Shown here piece by piece: positions 11,524 through 23,249 of a DNA stretch of 64,000 nucleotides (positions within the stretch are counted from its first letter, which is position 1; the number at the start of each line of letters is the position of its first letter). The DNA comes from Euphorbia lathyris. Its lineage: Eukaryota; Streptophyta; Magnoliopsida; Malpighiales; Euphorbiaceae. The notes beneath the pieces are model-generated. The model was not told where the DNA came from. It saw nothing but the letters and a program-made list of their open reading frames with translations, and did no database searches. The stretch spans positions 72,898,610-72,962,609 of the forward strand of contig NC_088917.1 in NCBI RefSeq assembly GCF_963576675.1, written 5' to 3'. The position numbers were made by a program, and so were the translations under genes.

Positions 11524-13681
11524 CTATGAATGAAGAAAATACAAGATATAGTGCTAACCTTACAAACCTTTCTAAATTCTATATGGTTGCTAGAAGTTGC
11601 CAGAACTTTAGCAGTAATAAAAAAAGGGAACTCTTTGAGTTTTGATCTATAGATACAAGAGCCAAAATGATGAACTTGGTTTCACCTAATTTTTCTCTAA
11701 AATTGGTTTTGGTTAACTACAAACTAAAGCGACTGATGCCCTCCCTATTAAATTATGAACTAATAATGCTATTCATAAAAGGTAAAAGCAGCAAGTAGAA
11801 AAATAAGACCACCAGTAACTTACTTTGAACAAATCCAATCCCCTTTCTTTATTTCCGTGTCAGTATCACCAAGTTTTTTTGGGCCTTCTTCCTTACAATT
11901 CAGGCATCTTATATTTTTAGAGAAGTTCATGAAGTTGCATCTGCAGCAAAAATTCCAAAGATGTCAGCTGTAAATATAAACATATGCATGTGGTATTTTG
12001 AGGAATGATCAGAGACATCATATTGCACACATCATATACTGCGGAACTCCACAAGTAGGAAGATTGAAAAATCTTCCTACTTCAGAGCTCCTTTATAGAC
12101 AAAAAGATGCAGACTAAGATCAAATGCTGACAATATCACATGCAGATTCATGTCTTATTTATGAAAAAGAATAAATGCAAAATTGTATTCTATAGCCTTT
12201 ACTGTGACTTACTTGAGACACATCCAATCCCCTCTCTTCATTTCAACATCACGAGACAATTTGCCATCAACGGATACATCAGATTGAGAAGGCCAGTTGC
12301 CATCAATATATTTCCTTTCTTGTTCCTTCTTAGGGACAGCTTTAGCAGCAGGTTTCTGGACTGGAGGATCAGGGGTTGTCTGACTCAACTCAATCAAATC
12401 AGAAAGCAACTTCCTTACAGCTACTTCAACAACCTCTCTACCAGGAGGTTTTTGCTCCCCAGATATAACAAGTGGATCTAGAGCATAGAACATTAAAATA
12501 CGCACTATATCCACAGTTCGAGCATCTGCTTCATTACCCTTCAGTAGCACATAAGCTCTGTCACAAGAACCCCGTAGATTGCAAGCACTACAAACCTGCA
12601 AGTAGGCATTTAAGTCAGACCATAACTAACATTTCTTAACAGTCAGAGAAAACAAAATTAAAGAGAACACCTTTTATTCCATTCATTCATCCTGCTACTA
12701 AAATTAGTTAATTGATCACATCGCCCCTCAAGTGTCCTTAGGGTTTAAGTAATTGCGAATCTGAGGAGGATAAAATCAAAACAAACTTCTCCCCTATTTA
12801 GGTTGAACATAGCTTTTTTCTCTCATACATCTATGTCATAATAAAGCTACCATACCATTAACACTAGCACACTAGCAACCTGAGAGTAAATTAAACATCT
12901 CAAAATTGAGCAAACATGAATCATGATAACTACACCTCAAGAACTAAAATGTAAAGGCATTCAAGGTCCAATCACCAATAATGCTGGAATTATATCTTTT
13001 CCTAACTCAACAAGTCACGATTAAGACATTAGATATCAGTTCTTATGAGGATGGAAAAACCGCAATTTAAAAAAAAAAAAAAGGAAAGCAAACAAACATA
13101 CATCTCCTTCATCCAAACGCAAGTAGACTCTCAACCTTTTGGCCGAGTTGACAGCTTTCCGGAGAAGATTCGGGCATCCACAATTCACTACATCTTGAAT
13201 ATCACCTACAGACAATGATCTGAAATGAAAAGAATTACAGAAAATTACACAGAGCAGGAAAAGATATGATAAACAAAAGAAGAAACTAGACATACTTAAA
13301 GAGATCATATCTGTCACGAGCAAAGCTAAGACAAGGGTCTTTCAATTGATTCATATCCTTATATACATTCCCAGTAGTAGCATCTTCGGTAATAGTTGAG
13401 GGAGGAAAGTAGCCCTTGGTCTTCAACCGGTCGACAAAAGACACCCATTCGGGCCATGGATGAAGTTGCTTCTGTTCTTCGTGGGGAGAATTTAGGGTTT
13501 CGGTGTAATCGGAAGTAACGGTATTAAGAGCAGAAGAGGAACAGTATCGGTGGTGGAATTGAAGGGATTTGAAAGGGAAGGGTTTGGAGGAGAGAATTGG
13601 AGGGAAGGGGAAGAGAACGGTGTGATGGGTATTTGAACGGAAGAAGAAATTGCCTGAAAGTAAGAATTTTGAAACGGACAT
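7568..13681 (-). CDS. VAR3/OZ-family organelle RanBP2-type zinc-finger protein, 8 exons
   Basis: Exons in transcript order: 13681-13296, 13219-13102, 12595-12213, 11940-11824, 9684-9568, 8996-8880, 7866-7768, 7679-7568. All introns I placed are GT-AG and the total is 1,449 bp, 482 residues, with ATG at 13681 and TAG at 7570-7568. The N terminus is Ser/Phe/His-rich with few acidic residues, like a plastid or mitochondrial transit peptide. Next come a conserved region (FARDRYDLF, VNCGCPNLLRKAVNSAKRL, CSACNLRGSCDRAYVLLK) and five fingers of the type G-D-W-x-C-x2-C-x3-N-x6-C-x2-C. Each finger is split by an intron after its first Cys, so exons 4-7 are phase-matched modules. In this family VAR3/OZ1 and relatives act in organelle RNA editing or splicing. 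Exons 5 and 6 are near-identical tandem copies. Which Arabidopsis member is orthologous is not settled. Confidence 0.9.
7950..8030 (+). mobile_element. SINE fragment in the last-but-one intron
   Basis: GGAGCGGCCTATTGCC, a poly-A-like run and GCTTGCCCCCAATACACCC match the body of the SINE at 9858-10045, here in plus orientation. The tRNA-like head and the 3' end are missing. It lies in the intron between the exons 8996-8880 and 7866-7768. The small ORF across it (7804-8079) is not a gene. Confidence 0.6.
8152..8612. mobile_element. Mutator-type MITE in an intron of the zinc-finger gene
   Basis: Inverted arms of about 60 bp begin GGGATAATGTCC at 8152 and end with the near-complement GGATCTTATCCC at 8612. 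The flanks are ATTTCCTTG (8143-8151) and ATTTCTTTG (8613-8621), a 9-bp duplication with one change. No coding capacity. Its right part recurs at about 9046-9297 as part of the exon duplication. Confidence 0.7.
8326..9722. repeat. Tandem duplication of a zinc-finger exon with flanking intron
   Basis: Two direct copies of ~0.7 kb: about 8326-9034 and 9046-9722. Each contains a complete 117-bp exon (8880-8996 and 9568-9684) plus the same intron sequence and the right part of the MITE at 8152-8612. Corresponding exon ends are 688 bp apart. Because the exon is a multiple of three with identical phases at both ends, the extra copy adds one finger without disturbing the frame. Confidence 0.88.
9858..10045 (-). 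mobile_element. tRNA-derived SINE (Au-like)
   Basis: On the minus strand a tRNA-like head with a box B GGTTCGAGTC is followed by GGAGCGGCCTCTTGCC, GCAAGGGAAGGCTTGCCCCC, an ACACCCTTGTGGTGGG block, GGACCCTCAGCGGGG and CCGGGCCGCCC ending in a T-run. This body and end strongly resemble the Au SINE family of angiosperms as I remember it. It lies in the intron between exons 11940-11824 and 9684-9568. No clear target-site duplication was found. Confidence 0.78.
10376..11080. mobile_element. hAT-type MITE, TIR CATAGTTGTTAAAGGC
   Basis: The ends are perfect 16-bp inverted repeats CATAGTTGTTAAAGGC. They are flanked by CCTCTAAG (10368-10375) and CCTCTATG (11081-11088), an 8-bp duplication with one change, as expected for hAT. 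Next to both ends are runs of GGCGCAAGGC and GGCTCAAGG words (subterminal repeats); the middle is AT-rich and non-coding. A relative with nearly the same ends lies at 39244-39718. Confidence 0.85.
11486..11517. repeat. (GA)n microsatellite
   Basis: An uninterrupted AG run of about 16 units inside the large intron of the zinc-finger gene. The overlapping ORF (11367-11645) is not a gene. Confidence 0.9.
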
Positions 13682-14920
<1,239 letters not shown>

Positions 14921-14923
14921 GAG

Positions 14924-15649
14924 TCATTTAATTTATGGCACGATAGACTTAGACATGCTAATTATCATGTGTTGCGTAGATTAATTAATTTAGAACATAT
15001 CCCTTCATCTCAAATTGACTATAAACATAAATGTGAAATTTGTGTTGAGACAAAATTAACGAGGTCTTCATTCCATATAGTGGATAGAAAAACAGAACCG
15101 CTTGATTTGATACATAGTGATATTTGCGACTTAAAGTTAATTCAAACTAGAGGAGGTAATTAATATGTTATTACTTTTATTACCGAGAGTACAAAATATT
15201 GCTATTTATATTTGTTTAAAAGGAAAGATGAGACTATAAAGAAATTTGTTCTATATAAACATGAAGTAGAAAACCAACTTAATAAAAAAAATTGAAATGG
15301 TTAGAAGCGGTCGTGATGGTGAATATGTTAAACTATTTGACGAGTTTTGCTCCCAAAATGGAACTATTCACGAGGTAACACCACTGTACTCTTCTCAGTT
15401 TAATAGAATGGTAGAACGTAAAAATCATACCTTAAAGGAAACGATGAACGCAATGCTAAACAGTTCTGGGTTGCCACATAACATAAAATTAGACAAGACG
15501 CCACATGAGTTATAGAAAGGAAGTAAATCTTCTTATAATTACTTGAAAATGTGGGGGTGCCTTGCTAAAGTAATGATTCCCTTGCCAAAAAGAATGAAAA
15601 TGGGTCTAAAGACAGTGGATTCTATTTTCATTGATATGCGCTTAATAGT
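14924..15649 (+). pseudogene. Decayed Ty1/copia integrase fragment
   Basis: The plus strand reads WHDRLRHANYHVLRRL then CEICVETKLTRSSF, the His-His-Cys-Cys zinc region of a copia integrase, followed by IHSDICDL and, after stops, GRDGEYVKLFDEFC, a pattern at the second catalytic Asp. RMVERKNHTLKE is the region of the catalytic Glu. Stops near 15161, 15290 and 15513 and a likely 1-nt loss near 15632 disable it. It ends at the hAT at 15650. It differs from the Sirevirus-like elements in the right half of the window. Confidence 0.82.
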
Positions 15650-16266
15650 TAGGGCCAGTCCTGAGAATTTAGGGGCCCTATGCAAAATAAACGATAGGAG
15701 CCCTTTTAATAATAAAAAATTTATACATAATAAAATCCTTCAAAAATCGATTTTTAAATATTTTTTTTTTCATTCGGATCACTATTCTACTATTGTCATC
15801 GTTTATCATACAAAATTCTTCTAAAAATCATCGCTTGTTCTTCTAAAAATCATCGCTTGTTCTTCTAAAAATCATCGCATCCTACGTTCTCACCTGCAAA
15901 ACAATATATAATTTCTCATAAGAAGTGGTTTCTTCTAACATTTTGAGATGCAAAATCATTAATGATAGCATCAATATCAACATATTTGAACAATTTACAA
16001 TAAAAACAATATACTTTGTCAACATGTTTGGAGTAAACTAACCACTTTCTACCACTAATCTCACCATTGCTCAACTTTCTAGAATAATATGCATATGAGA
16101 AATGTCTAGAAAAACTATCCATAGGAAAAATAAGATTCATTTCTCTTATAGGGCATTTTTCAACTAAAATATCTCTCACATTGTTGTCCACACCCTCCCA
16201 ATTTCTAGGATCATATATATCCAAATGAGGAAGTATTTGCTCTTCATTATTAATGCCTAAATTTTC

Positions 16267-17803
16267 CAATGTTATCAGAACCAGGCCGGACATCAAACCG
16301 GATTGATAACTGTGTCACGAGTCACTTGGTCGGATCGGATGGCTCGGATTGGTCGAACCGGATAATATAATAAATAAATAAATAATATTTATATATATAT
16401 ATATATATTAAATGTACATAATTTAATTTAAAATTATTTAAATACAATATCCTAATTGTTATTATTCAACAAATACTCAAACTATTAAATGATATCATAG
16501 CCTTTTCCTACTAAAAAAAATTAAATGATATCATAGTGGATGTGAAATTGATGGCATGAGGTGGACTGAGTCAGAGAAAAAAAAAATCTTGAAAGGCACA
16601 AAGAGAGAAATAGTAGAACCCCACATCGAATAAAATGAATCTGAGCAAATCAACAGATGAGTATAAAGGGAGCAAGTGAAAGGCTTGAGAAAGCACACAG
16701 TCTTGGTGAGCACACAAAGCCGGTTATTCTTTAACTTTTCATCAATGTTATCAGGCTCGGACCGGACCGATCGGTTCGACCGGTTGAACCGGGAACTGGC
16801 CAGACAACCGATCTGAACCTTTCCAGTTTGTTGAATGTTCAACAAACCGGAGTGACCCGGGGTTAAACCAGAACCCGGCGGTTCGGTCGGAAATCAGTGT
16901 GACCCCGGGTCTGTTCATTTTTTCTTAAAATTTTCTTTTTAAAAAATTTAAACAAAATGCAAGCACACAGTATTATTTATTAAGAGGCAAAAGAGTAATT
17001 TTCTTTGTGCCCCACTCTGTGGCTGCTTGCTTTTCCAAGCTCTTCCCTTACTCCTTTATTTATACTCATAGGTTGGCTTGCTCACCTTCTTTTTATTCGA
17101 TGTGGGATACACTCCACTTACTATTTCTCTTCGCCTGTGTGTTTTTTTTTTCCTTCTCTCTAATTCATGATTCAGTCCATCAAAACAAAACCATAACCTC
17201 CACTATCATATATCATTTATTATTTGAGTACTTATTGATTAATAGCCATTAGTAGATTATATTCAAATTATTTTGGAGCCACAAAATAATAATAAAAACT
17301 TTATAATATTTCAAGTTATTCTAAATTTTATTTATCCGTTATACATTTAAAGCTTAAGTTAACGAATAATAACAAACCAAAAGTTCCATTAAAAAAAACA
17401 AACCAAAAGTTATTTATAATTTATTTTGGATATATATAATTTATAAAAATAATTTTAAATTAATTATATACATTTAATATATATATATATTACTTATTTA
17501 TTTATTACGTCACCCGGTTCGACCAATCCGAGCCATCCGATCCGACCAAGTGACCCATGACCCAACTATCAATCCGGTTTGATGTCCGGTCCGGTTTTGA
17601 TAACATTGCTTTTCATTGAAAAAAAAATATTATAGACCTGGAGTCACACCGGTTCCCGATCGAACCTCCGGGTTCCGGTTCAATTCCGGGTCACTCCGGT
17701 TTGTTGAGCATTCAACAAACCGGAGAGGTTCGGACCGGGTGTCTGGTCAGTTCTCGGTTCAACCGGTTGAACCGACCGGTTCGGTCCGAGCTTGATAACA
17801 TTG
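16267..17803. mobile_element. Outer hAT element, TIR CAATGTTATCA, interrupted by a second copy
   Basis: The ends CAATGTTATCA (16267) and TGATAACATTG (to 17803) are perfect 11-bp inverted repeats, with a perfect 8-bp target duplication AAATTTTC at 16259-16266 and 17804-17811. The host is the hAT transposase remnant. Without the inner element (16743-17608 plus one target copy) it is about 663 bp. GC-rich CCGGTTCGACC-type words lie near both ends. No coding capacity; the ORFs at 16531-16845, 17007-17252 and 17680-17976 cross element boundaries. Confidence 0.88.
16743..17608. mobile_element. Inner hAT element of the same family, inverted
   Basis: It has its own CAATGTTATCA ... TGATAACATTG ends and a perfect 8-bp target duplication CTTTTCAT (16735-16742 and 17609-17616). 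Its left part matches the inverted right end of the outer element and its right part the inverted left end, so it is the same family (866 bp) inserted in opposite orientation. This explains the interleaved inverted repeats of the block. Confidence 0.88.
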
Positions 17804-17816
17804 AAATTTTCAATAT

Positions 17817-19032
17817 TAGATGCAATTGGCACTTCATTAGGATCAATTGGATCATTAACTTCATCATTTTCACGATTTTCATTATGCAAATTTTCATATA
17901 CTTGAACCAAATTTTCATGAAAATCTGGCTTCTTAAACACAAACTTATCTAGGGCCCCTTGTTGTGATTTCACCAATTCTTCATCTCATTTTCTCGTTTT
18001 TCTTTTTTCACTTCCAGATAAATGTTTTTTAGGTAACATCTCATCAACAAATATAATATCTAGCTATTAAATAATATAAAAAGAACAATTGCACCTGAAA
18101 AACTTTAACTCTCGATTCTTGAAGTAGGAAGACGAAATTTGAAGCCTACTTCCACTATAAAAAGAACCAGAGCACCTGAATGCAAAATTAATGTCTCAAA
18201 TAAGTTAAATACTAAATTCTATCATTGTAATCGTAAAGAATCAACAAATTACAATCAAAAATATATTCAGACTAATCTTAAATTAAAAAATACAATCCAA
18301 ACCAATAAAATTCAATTCAGTCACTGCCCCTAAATTCAGAGACACAATCTTAAATTCAAAAAATACAATAAAGACCATAATTCAAACTAATCTTAATTTC
18401 AAAAGTAAAGTCAAAACTAAAACTAAAAAATAAATAATTAAAACTAAATCTTTAAATCAATAATCTGGAAAAATAATAATAATGAAATACATAAACTATT
18501 AGCAATAATTTCAATCTGATCACAATGAAATACTAAAAAATAACAATGAAAATCTGAGCCTCACTTTCTCTATTACAATTTATGTCTCTAGCTTTTTGTT
18601 TTCTTTTTACTACTATTTACTTGCTTCAGATTACTCAAAAAAACAAAGAAATACTTAAACAAAAAGCAAACGACGTGAGTAACAACGTTGAATCGTTTAC
18701 AGTGGTTTGAAGGGAAGTAAGCAATAGTGGTGTGTTTGAAAGGAAAGCGACAGACGTGTTTGAAAAAGGAAGCACAATAGTCGACAGATCAAATTAAATC
18801 GTGAAAGAGAAAATTACATGGTGGGGGGTTGTAGAAAAATTAACTAAGGTGTAAAATTTGAGCAGGCCATTTTAACTTTTATTTATCAATGGGCTTCCAC
18901 AAATAATAGGCCCTCTTATAAATAGGTCATCTGTTTATATTTAAAAGAATTAATTTTTTACAGGTACATGTAAGGTTAAAAACAAATTTGGCCCCCCTCC
19001 AGCCTTAGGCCCTAGGTCTTGGACTGGCCCTG
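17817..19032. other. Right part of the degraded hAT, AT-rich
   Basis: Beyond the transposase start (18039) this is about 1 kb of A-rich non-coding sequence reaching the right terminal repeat at 19032. The 64-residue ORF at 18139-18333 has no recognisable feature. Confidence 0.5.
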
Positions 19033-19040
19033 TTCATAGT

Positions 19041-20135
19041 TAGACTTATCCTGGAGAAAACTACCTATGAACTATAGAAAGGGCGAAAGCCTAATATAGG
19101 ATACTTCCGAGCTTTTAGTTGCAAATGTTTTATACTAAATACTAAAAACAATATTGCTCATTTTTCTTGGCTAATCAACAAACAACAAAACATATAGAAT
19201 TTTTAATAAACGAACTCATGTACTAGAGGAGGAATAAGTACATGTTGAATTTGATGAGACTAAACCTGCAGAGAACTCATACAATAACTCAAAAGAAGAA
19301 CTAATTTCAGTACCTACTGAAAACATCCAGGCTTCTGAGCCAAAACAAATCAGAACCTCTAAAGGTAAACTTGAATCAGAAATTAGCTCTGCTGACGAAA
19401 TTTCCATTGCAGACATTGTTGAGACCTATGATACTTGGACTCGGAATTTTTCCCACAATACCGGTGTCGACACAACACGGATCCGAGTACGGAATACAGA
19501 TCATATACTTGTGGTAGCACTCGAATACAACACTGAGAAGAGAGAAAGTGAAAATAGAGAAGAGAGACAGAAGAGAGATCGAATTTGGAGTCGCCGGATA
19601 AAGTAGAAGAGAGAGAGAGAGGGCGGAACAAAGATTGAAGAGTGAAGAGGAAGACGATGAGTCGATAAGTTATTAGTAATTAATATTATATTTAATATTA
19701 AAATCTTGTTTCCTTAGGCGTACAAATTCAAAGAATTTGAAGGGTTGTGGTTGACAGCTAATTTAAAAGGTGGTTAACAGCCAATTAAAGCATTTTTTTT
19801 TATCTTTTAACAAATCAAAATTAATATTTATACTATTAGTTATACTTATATATAATAGTGAATATAATACCAATAAAAAAATAATGTATAGTAAATTGAA
19901 TTTTTAATATATATATATTTTTTTAAAATTCCAGTATCCCTGTACCTGAGTCCAAATTTAGGACAGTGTTCCGGTATCCAAAATTCTCAAACTTACCGTA
20001 TTGGACACTCGAATCCATACCCGTGTTGGATACTTATACCCGAGTCTATGTAACATAGGTTGAGACATCAATATCAGAAGACATCATTCTTTCAAGAGAA
20101 GTAAGAGTTCCCAGAGGTTGAATTCGAGGATGGAC
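19041..20135 (+). pseudogene. Decayed Sirevirus-like integrase C-terminal fragment
   Basis: From 19041 the plus strand reads a degraded version of the integrase C-terminal region seen intact at 60690-61160: KTTYEL, a stop, [18 protein letters not shown], then ACCTGCAGAGAAC-type sequence. After a MITE (19426-20058) homology resumes at 20067 with EDIILSREVRVPRG. This region precedes the reverse transcriptase. Several stops are present and both ends are lost. It belongs to a different element from 14924-15649, because it re-enters the protein upstream of where that fragment stops. Confidence 0.72.
19426..20058. mobile_element. hAT-type MITE in the copia remnant
   Basis: Perfect 8-bp target duplication GTTGAGAC at 19418-19425 and 20059-20066. 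The imperfect inverted ends are CTATGATACTTGGACTCGG and its counterpart CCGAGTCTATGTAACATAG. Repeated GTATCC and GTACC words lie near the ends. The copia reading resumes exactly after the second GTTGAGAC, which confirms the boundaries. The ORFs at 19216-19631 (minus) are spurious. Confidence 0.82.
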
Positions 20136-20149
20136 ACAAATTTTATATT

Positions 20150-20689
20150 AAGTATTTTAATACAGTAATTTATGTTTTGACTATGTGTGGTATTTTGAGA
20201 AATGATAGCAAGCTTGATATTTTAAGTTGCAGATTTTGTTAAAAGTATTATTTGAGTATTCTATTATGGTTTAATTCATAAAATGCTCATTTTTAAGAAT
20301 ATGAATTTTATATGCTTCCTTTTGAAAAAGTACTATATATATAAAGTTATTTTCTGTCTCACGTTTTTAAACGTTTTAGGTGATAACAAGCAAGATATAA
20401 GATAAGTTAATGGTCAGTAAACGAGGGGTGAAATAACGCGGGTTTGTCGGTTCCGTTTTTTGTTAGGACCCTTGCGTTTCATTGGAGATATGGTTATGTT
20501 AGGTAATATTTTATTATTTAAATGTAATAGAAATTTGTAATTAGTTTAAAATGTATTTCAGAGGAATGTTTAGAAGTTGTGATATTTATGATATTTAGAT
20601 TATTTGGAGACTCCTAGATGTTGATTTTGATCAATTTATTTCATACCCGATGTCGATTGAGGTCGTTTAGGGTCGGGTGTGACACTAAT
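20150..20689 (+). mobile_element. Possible degraded Ty3/gypsy LTR
   Basis: The stretch has a TATATATAAAG box near 20335, a GGTGATAACAAGCAAG stretch near 20380 and ends GGGTCGGGTGTGACA, a common end of plant gypsy LTRs. No partner LTR, primer site or coding region was found, so this is tentative. Confidence 0.35.
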
Positions 20690-21059
20690 GCATCATTATG
20701 GTGCACCTAGCACCATAATAGTGCAATTCCCTAACCAGGGTTGGAAAATAGCTCTTTTCGGGAAAATATTTCCCAACCCTACCTAAGGGGGTAATTTTTT
20801 TAAAACTACCCCAGCAAATGATTAATCCTGCTATTTTTACTTCATTCCCGTTTCCAACTTTTCATGTACATGTTGAATTGTAATTTTTTAGGGTAAATTC
20901 TAAAAAAACGCTTGTGGTTTCACCGATTTTCAAATAAACCCTTGTGGTTTGTTTTTACCAAAAAAAAAAGGAGTGTGGTTTACGCCGTTACCCGAAAAAC
21001 GGAAAATGAGTTAACAGTGTTAAAAATGAGGGGTAAAATTGGAAATTCCGAATTTTTTT

Positions 21060-21225
21060 AATTTTTTTAATTTTCTCTTTTTTCTTTTTTTCTTTCCTTC
21101 TTCTTCTTCTTTCTTTCTTTTCTTCTTCCTTCCTTCCTTCCTTCCTTCCTTCTTCTTCTTCTTCTTCTTCTTCTTCTTCTTCTTCTTCTTCCTCTCTCTC
21201 TCTTCTCCTTCCTCTTTTTCTTCTT
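21060..21225. repeat. TTC/TTCC microsatellite tract
   Basis: Runs of TTC, TTCC and CT units on the plus strand, mirrored by GAA/GAG runs at about 21535-21690, so that the core of the foldback element can itself pair. The high-Phe ORF at 21039-21233 is a by-product. Confidence 0.9.
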
Positions 21226-21236
21226 TTTTTTAATCG

Positions 21237-21515
21237 GAAATCTCAGATTTCCGATTTTAGAAATCTGAAATTTCCAGATTTCTGGAATTCCAGAAATCTA
21301 AAATTCCAGATTTCCAAAATCGGAAATCTGGGAATTTCCAGATTCTTAGAAATTTCCAGGAATCTGGAAATTTCCAGATTTTCGATTTTAGAAATCTGGA
21401 ATTTCCAGATTTCTAGAATTCCAGAAATCTGGAAATTTTAGATTTCCAGAATCGGAAATCTGGGAATTTCCAGATTTCTGGAAATTTTCAGATTTCCGAT
21501 TTTGGAAATCTGAAA
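21237..21515. repeat. Palindromic GGAAATCTGGAATTTCC-type array
   Basis: About 280 bp made almost only of TTTCCAGA, TCTGGAAA, GGAATTCC and CGGAAATC words in alternating orientation. Each ~15-30-bp word is self-complementary or pairs with its neighbour, so the tract is a chain of small hairpins. No open frame or known family is apparent. Confidence 0.8.
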
Positions 21516-22080
21516 TCGAAACAAAAAAAAACAAAAAGAAGAAGAAGGGAAGAGAGAGGGGAAGAAAAAGAGAAGAGTGAGAGAGAGGGGAAGAAGAAGA
21601 AGAAGAGGAGGAGGAGGAGGAGGAGGAAGAAGAAGAAGAAGAAGAAGAAGAAGGAAAAAAGAATAAAGAAAAAAGAAAAAAGAATAAATAAAAAAAAATC
21701 GTTTTTCCAACTTTACCCTTTGCCACGTCAGCATTTTTAACACTGTTAACCCATTTTCCGTTTTTCGGGTAACGGCGTAAACCACGCTCCTTTTTTTTGG
21801 TAAAAACAAACCACATGGGTTTATTTGGAAATCGGTGAAACCACAGGGTTTTTTTTTGGAATTTACCTTTTTTTTTATCAAACAATCAAACTTTTTGTTT
21901 AGTAAACAAAGAACGAAATATAAGAATACTACTTACAATCTGCCATGAATATGATAAATATCAAACAAAAAAATCAAAGTCATCTTTGCCATTTCTCTGT
22001 TTCTAATTTGCAGTTTAATACGTTTGCTAGTGTTTTTTTTAATAGTTTTATGTTTTTTATTGAGAAATTTTCTTTTTGAT

Positions 22081-23215
22081 AGAAATTCTTCTTCAAAATT
22101 TTAGAGCAACTTGATATGGTACTAAATAAATGGGCTCAAAACGTTTGAATAAGAATCTAAGGCCCGAATTTAGTATTTGGGTCTATTCCGAAAAGCCTAT
22201 GTCCAATGAAGATATAAAAGCTTATTTGTGGAGAATCTTTTAGAGGAAATTACATAGAAACTCAGTTTTGAGATTTTTATTATACTTATATCAAATATTA
22301 CAGTTATTTTTTTGGGTATAAAAAAAGAAATGAAAAAACAATTCCACCCTTTGATATTGGATACTAAAGCCACGTTTTTTTCTTTTAAAATATGCTGAAA
22401 CCACTTTTAATTTTCAAGTATTTGACATTTTAAATTTTTTTTTATAAATTTTGGATAATTGTAAATAATTAACCTAATCATGTCTAATATGTAACTTACC
22501 CAATCTTTTATAGGAACTGTCTAAGCGGATACTTGGATTAATAGTTGTTCCAGATTCCAACGACACGTTTCTAGCTCCTACTAAATGAGGAACATTATAA
22601 AAGAAAGAGTTTGAAACCAATAAGGGACTACCACGTGTAAAATAATAACCTTATGTAATTACACAATTACTTATAAATAGCCTTGAATTCAGGGCCTCAA
22701 GTATGTCACTCTTAATACACATTGTTCTAATCATTTGCATTCAAGTTGCTTGATACTTTCCGGTATTCCATCACTCAATTAAGCATCAAAGATGATTTGT
22801 TGGACTCTGATCCCTCTCTGACTATTTGTTGTCATCTCATATTACCGGAAACAATTAGAAGATCCAATTTAGTATAGAAGATATCACAACTTATGTCGTG
22901 TCTATTAATTTGATGTCTGATAAAAAAAGAATAATAATTTGATTAGTATTTTATTTTCTCCCTATTTTACCAAAAATCCAAAAAAAAAACCATAAATTCA
23001 AAGTTGTCGTTTATCCATGATTTTCTGTTAAATTTTTTATCTACTTTTTAAAATAATCTACAATTAACAAATATTTAATCTACTTCTTAAAATAATCTAC
23101 AATTAACAAATTGTCGTTTTCTTAAAAAGTATTATTTAAATATAATTTTGTCTGCTGCTGCAGTCTTTAAAAAAATGTTTAATCTAACATTTTTTTCCAA
23201 ATTATCTTTAAAAAG
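22081..23215. other. AT-rich DNA with a possible LTR remnant at 22560-22880
   Basis: Mostly AT-rich and featureless. Between 22560 and 22880 there is a CTTATAAATAGCC TATA box (about 22670) followed by CTTGATACTTTCCGG and CAATTAAGCATCAAAG, an arrangement like the R-U5 part of some plant gypsy LTRs. No terminal repeats or coding sequence were found. Confidence 0.35.
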
Positions 23216-23249
23216 GGCAATTTTTTAAGGAATGGTAATATTGTAATTC

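Larger units (their letters stand above)
15916..18039 (-). pseudogene. hAT transposase N-terminal remnant, TTF-type zinc finger
   Basis: The likely start is ATG at 18039-18037 (MLPKKHLSGSEKRK), soon followed by a stop near 17982; the frame then gives SQQGALDKFVFKK. After the inserted elements at 16267-17803 the homology continues below 16267 with [41 protein letters not shown], the TTF-type zinc-finger block found in hAT proteins annotated as zinc finger MYM-type 1-like. The frame ends at 15916 without the rest of the transposase. Broken by a nonsense codon, by insertion and by 3' deletion. Confidence 0.78.
15650..19032 (-). mobile_element. Degraded hAT transposon, TIR YAGGGCCAGTCC
   Basis: The left end TAGGGCCAGTCC and the right end GGACTGGCCCTG are near-perfect inverted repeats, flanked by TTAATAGT (15642-15649) and TTCATAGT (19033-19040), an 8-bp duplication with one change. 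GGGCCC-rich words follow both ends. Inside, on the minus strand, is the start of a TTF/MYM-type hAT transposase. The catalytic part and dimerisation domain are absent, so this is an internally deleted relic, enlarged by two later hAT insertions (16267-17803). Confidence 0.75.
20891..21867. mobile_element. Mutator-type foldback element with microsatellite and palindromic core
   Basis: Inverted arms of ~165 bp: 20891-21055 begins GGGTAAATTCTAAAAA and 21705-21867 ends GAATTTACC, both carrying the CGCCGTTACCCGAAAAACGG block. The target site is a T-run, so the duplication cannot be defined, but the uninterrupted paralogue at 24433 gives the empty site. The core holds pyrimidine microsatellites (21060-21225), a palindromic tract (21237-21515) and a purine microsatellite (21535-21690). 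Long ORFs here encode only Phe or Ser/Leu runs and are not genes. Confidence 0.78.
20810..22080 (-). pseudogene. Copy 1 of an unidentified gene fragment, split by a Mutator-type element
   Basis: 20810-20890 matches 24375-24432 and 21868-22080 matches 24433-24600 at moderate identity, so this is a third copy of the fragment at 24241-24800 and 36460-36900. It is cut in two by the foldback element at 20891-21867. The last-exon reading is not open here. The parent gene is not identified. Confidence 0.6.

Noticed and set aside
12140..12481. Plus-strand ORF of 113 residues
   Set aside because: It is the antisense shadow of the exon 12213-12595 of the zinc-finger gene, whose minus-strand reading is conserved and correctly spliced.
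16267..17803. A single large foldback transposon
   Set aside because: The arm order is interleaved and two independent perfect 8-bp duplications show two nested elements.
21039..21885. ORFs rich in Phe (plus strand) or Ser/Leu (minus strand)
   Set aside because: They are translations of TTC/GAA microsatellites inside a foldback element, without any protein-like composition.
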